Shown here: piece by piece, positions 51,591 through 52,635 of the stretch | Position numbering within the stretch: the first letter of the stretch is position 1 | Layout of the letters: the number at the start of each line of letters is the position of its first letter | Program-made: the position numbers and the translations under genes | Source of the DNA: Obelidium mucronatum | Taxonomy: Eukaryota > Chytridiomycota > Chytridiomycetes > Chytridiales > Chytriomycetaceae | Reading direction: 5' to 3' | DNA: 52,635 nucleotides | NCBI GenBank assembly: GCA_025765595.1 | Contig: JAIVFH010000198.1 | Span: forward strand, 1 to 52,635 | Notes under the pieces: generated by a model | Told to the model about the DNA's origin: nothing | What the model saw: only the letters and a program-made list of their open reading frames with translations | Database searches by the model: none

Positions 51591-52635
51591 ATGTCAGCTC
51601 CAGCAGCTCCAGCTAAAAGCCCTAGCAGGACCTCATTCCTGATAGATTACGCTTTCATTGTACCTCTTCTGGGCATTGGACTGATGCTCTCGCTTTGGAT
51701 CCTTGTGACAATGGTCATTGGCCGCAAACACTTCTCGGATCGACTTTCGCACTGCCTCTTCCTCCTAACATCTGGATACTTTCTGTGGCTTGCTGCTGTT
51801 CTAGCGCATTATCCAGTCACAGCTGCGACTGATGTGGAAGCTTGGAACTGGCCGATGCGCATCACCGCCGTTTGTGAAGCCATTTTCTCCGACATTGTTC
51901 TAGCTGGAACTGTTTGTGTTGCGCTGGAGCGAAACTTCAAGTTTGTTTTGAGTTGCCAACTGAATCTCAAACAGCTGAAATTGATTCAAATTCAGGATTC
52001 GGCAAGAAAGTGTCGAAGCGACAAGAAAATATTTTGTGATTACTCTTACCGTTGCCGCAACCTTTGCTGCCGCTTTCGCACTTATACATTTATCATCGGT
52101 TATAAATGAATCTGGACATCCAATGGATCATCCTCAATTGGAGATCTGGACGGTTTTGACCTCTCTCAAGGGGGCAATCACTGGAGTAACTACGGCCTGG
52201 CTATATATCCGCACTTATTTATACGCTAAAAAAACATTGGCTATGCTTCCACCTGAAAAAGAAGCTCTTAGGATCAAGGCTGTATGTACACGGGAAGAGT
52301 GAGACATTCAGTTTTTAGTTTTTAACACACATAAAATTATTCCATAGCAACGCAAAGTCATGATGTATTGCGCGCTTATGGCTTCGACTTTGGTCATCTC
52401 CTGCTGCTATTTTGGGCTCAATATATGACAATGAAGCACTGCGAACTAATTTGATTGTCAAGACATCGATAACAGGCATGATTGCTCTGGATGGAGTCAT
52501 CAACCCACTGATGATTATATTCTTTATGCCAAATATCCGACGATCCTTATTGTCGTTTGGAAAAAGAGCTTCACGCATGCAAATTCCGTTTGAAGGAAAT
52601 CAGGACATGAGTCCTGAAGTTGAAATCGAGAAAGA
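51591..52635 (+). CDS. Seven-transmembrane receptor, rhodopsin-like, 3' end missing
   Basis: Exon 1 (51591-51938) encodes MSAPAAPAKSPSRTSF then membrane helices (YAFIVPLLGIGLMLSLWIL; LFLLTSGYFLWLAAVLAH; SDIVLAGTVCVALERN). The ERN end of helix 3 resembles the E/DRY position. Joined exons give VITLTVAATFAAAFALIHLS, WTVLTSLKGAITGVTTAW, then QRKVMMYCALMASTLVISCC. A one-base extra G at 52414-52416 breaks the frame before SIYDNEALRTNLIVKTSITG. Helix 7 is ALDGVINPLMIIFFMPNIRR, with NP as in NPxxY. The tail leaves the window. Ligand unknown. Confidence 0.7.

Noticed and set aside
1..52635. tRNA or rRNA genes
   Set aside because: No convincing cloverleaf or rRNA segment was recognised by eye. A dedicated tRNA scan would be needed to exclude one.

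Overview
The window is eukaryotic nuclear DNA, most likely from a fungus, and probably an early-diverging zoosporic (chytrid-like) one. Nearly every conserved gene is split by short GT-AG introns of about 40-70 nt. The core genes are fungal-type metabolic genes. The right end carries a seven-transmembrane receptor and GPI-type cysteine-rich proteins, and the left half holds fungal-style DNA transposons. The assignment to chytrids is inference from this combination.

Layout. 0-12.7 kb is mostly housekeeping: an F-box/LRR gene and riboflavin synthase (both minus), three unrecognised minus-strand genes separated by two copies of a ~310-bp purine-rich repeat, kynurenine 3-monooxygenase, an unidentified gene, the complex I subunit NDUFA7, and a glycine-zipper repeat protein. 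12.8-25.2 kb is a block of two abutting DNA transposons. Element A (12775-18740) is a KDZ-type element with ~430-bp terminal inverted repeats and two convergent genes. Element B (18741-25226) has ~45-bp inverted ends, a CACTA/Tnp2-like transposase on the minus strand and a divergent coiled-coil accessory gene on the plus strand. 25.4-32.7 kb is a folylpolyglutamate synthase gene with a complete Ty1/copia retrotransposon (26165-31432, identical-looking 200-bp LTRs, 5-bp target duplication) at an intron-exon boundary.

33-48 kb holds six genes that look like a locally expanded family. Each starts with a short exon ending in phase 1, and most carry acidic DDLY/DDPY motifs; three carry repeated coiled-coil exons and a basic C-terminus ending MxRF, and three carry PH domains. 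An ERF4-like membrane protein and a PASK/PIM-like kinase with an HCD catalytic loop lie among them. 48-51.4 kb has three minus-strand cysteine-rich genes around a plus-strand syntaxin. The window ends inside a GPCR.

The strongest observations are four. (1) Each TIR arm of element A encodes the same 307-nt first exon, so transposase and accessory protein share an N-terminus supplied by the inverted repeat. (2) The copia insertion rebuilds a CAG 3' splice site exactly at the host exon boundary, so the whole element could be removed as an enlarged intron. (3) The copia primer-binding site matches the anticodon arm of initiator tRNA, and its pol is split by an ATGA overlap. (4) The paralogue cluster. 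Six conserved or otherwise intact reading frames each break once, mostly at homopolymers, which looks more like assembly error than decay.
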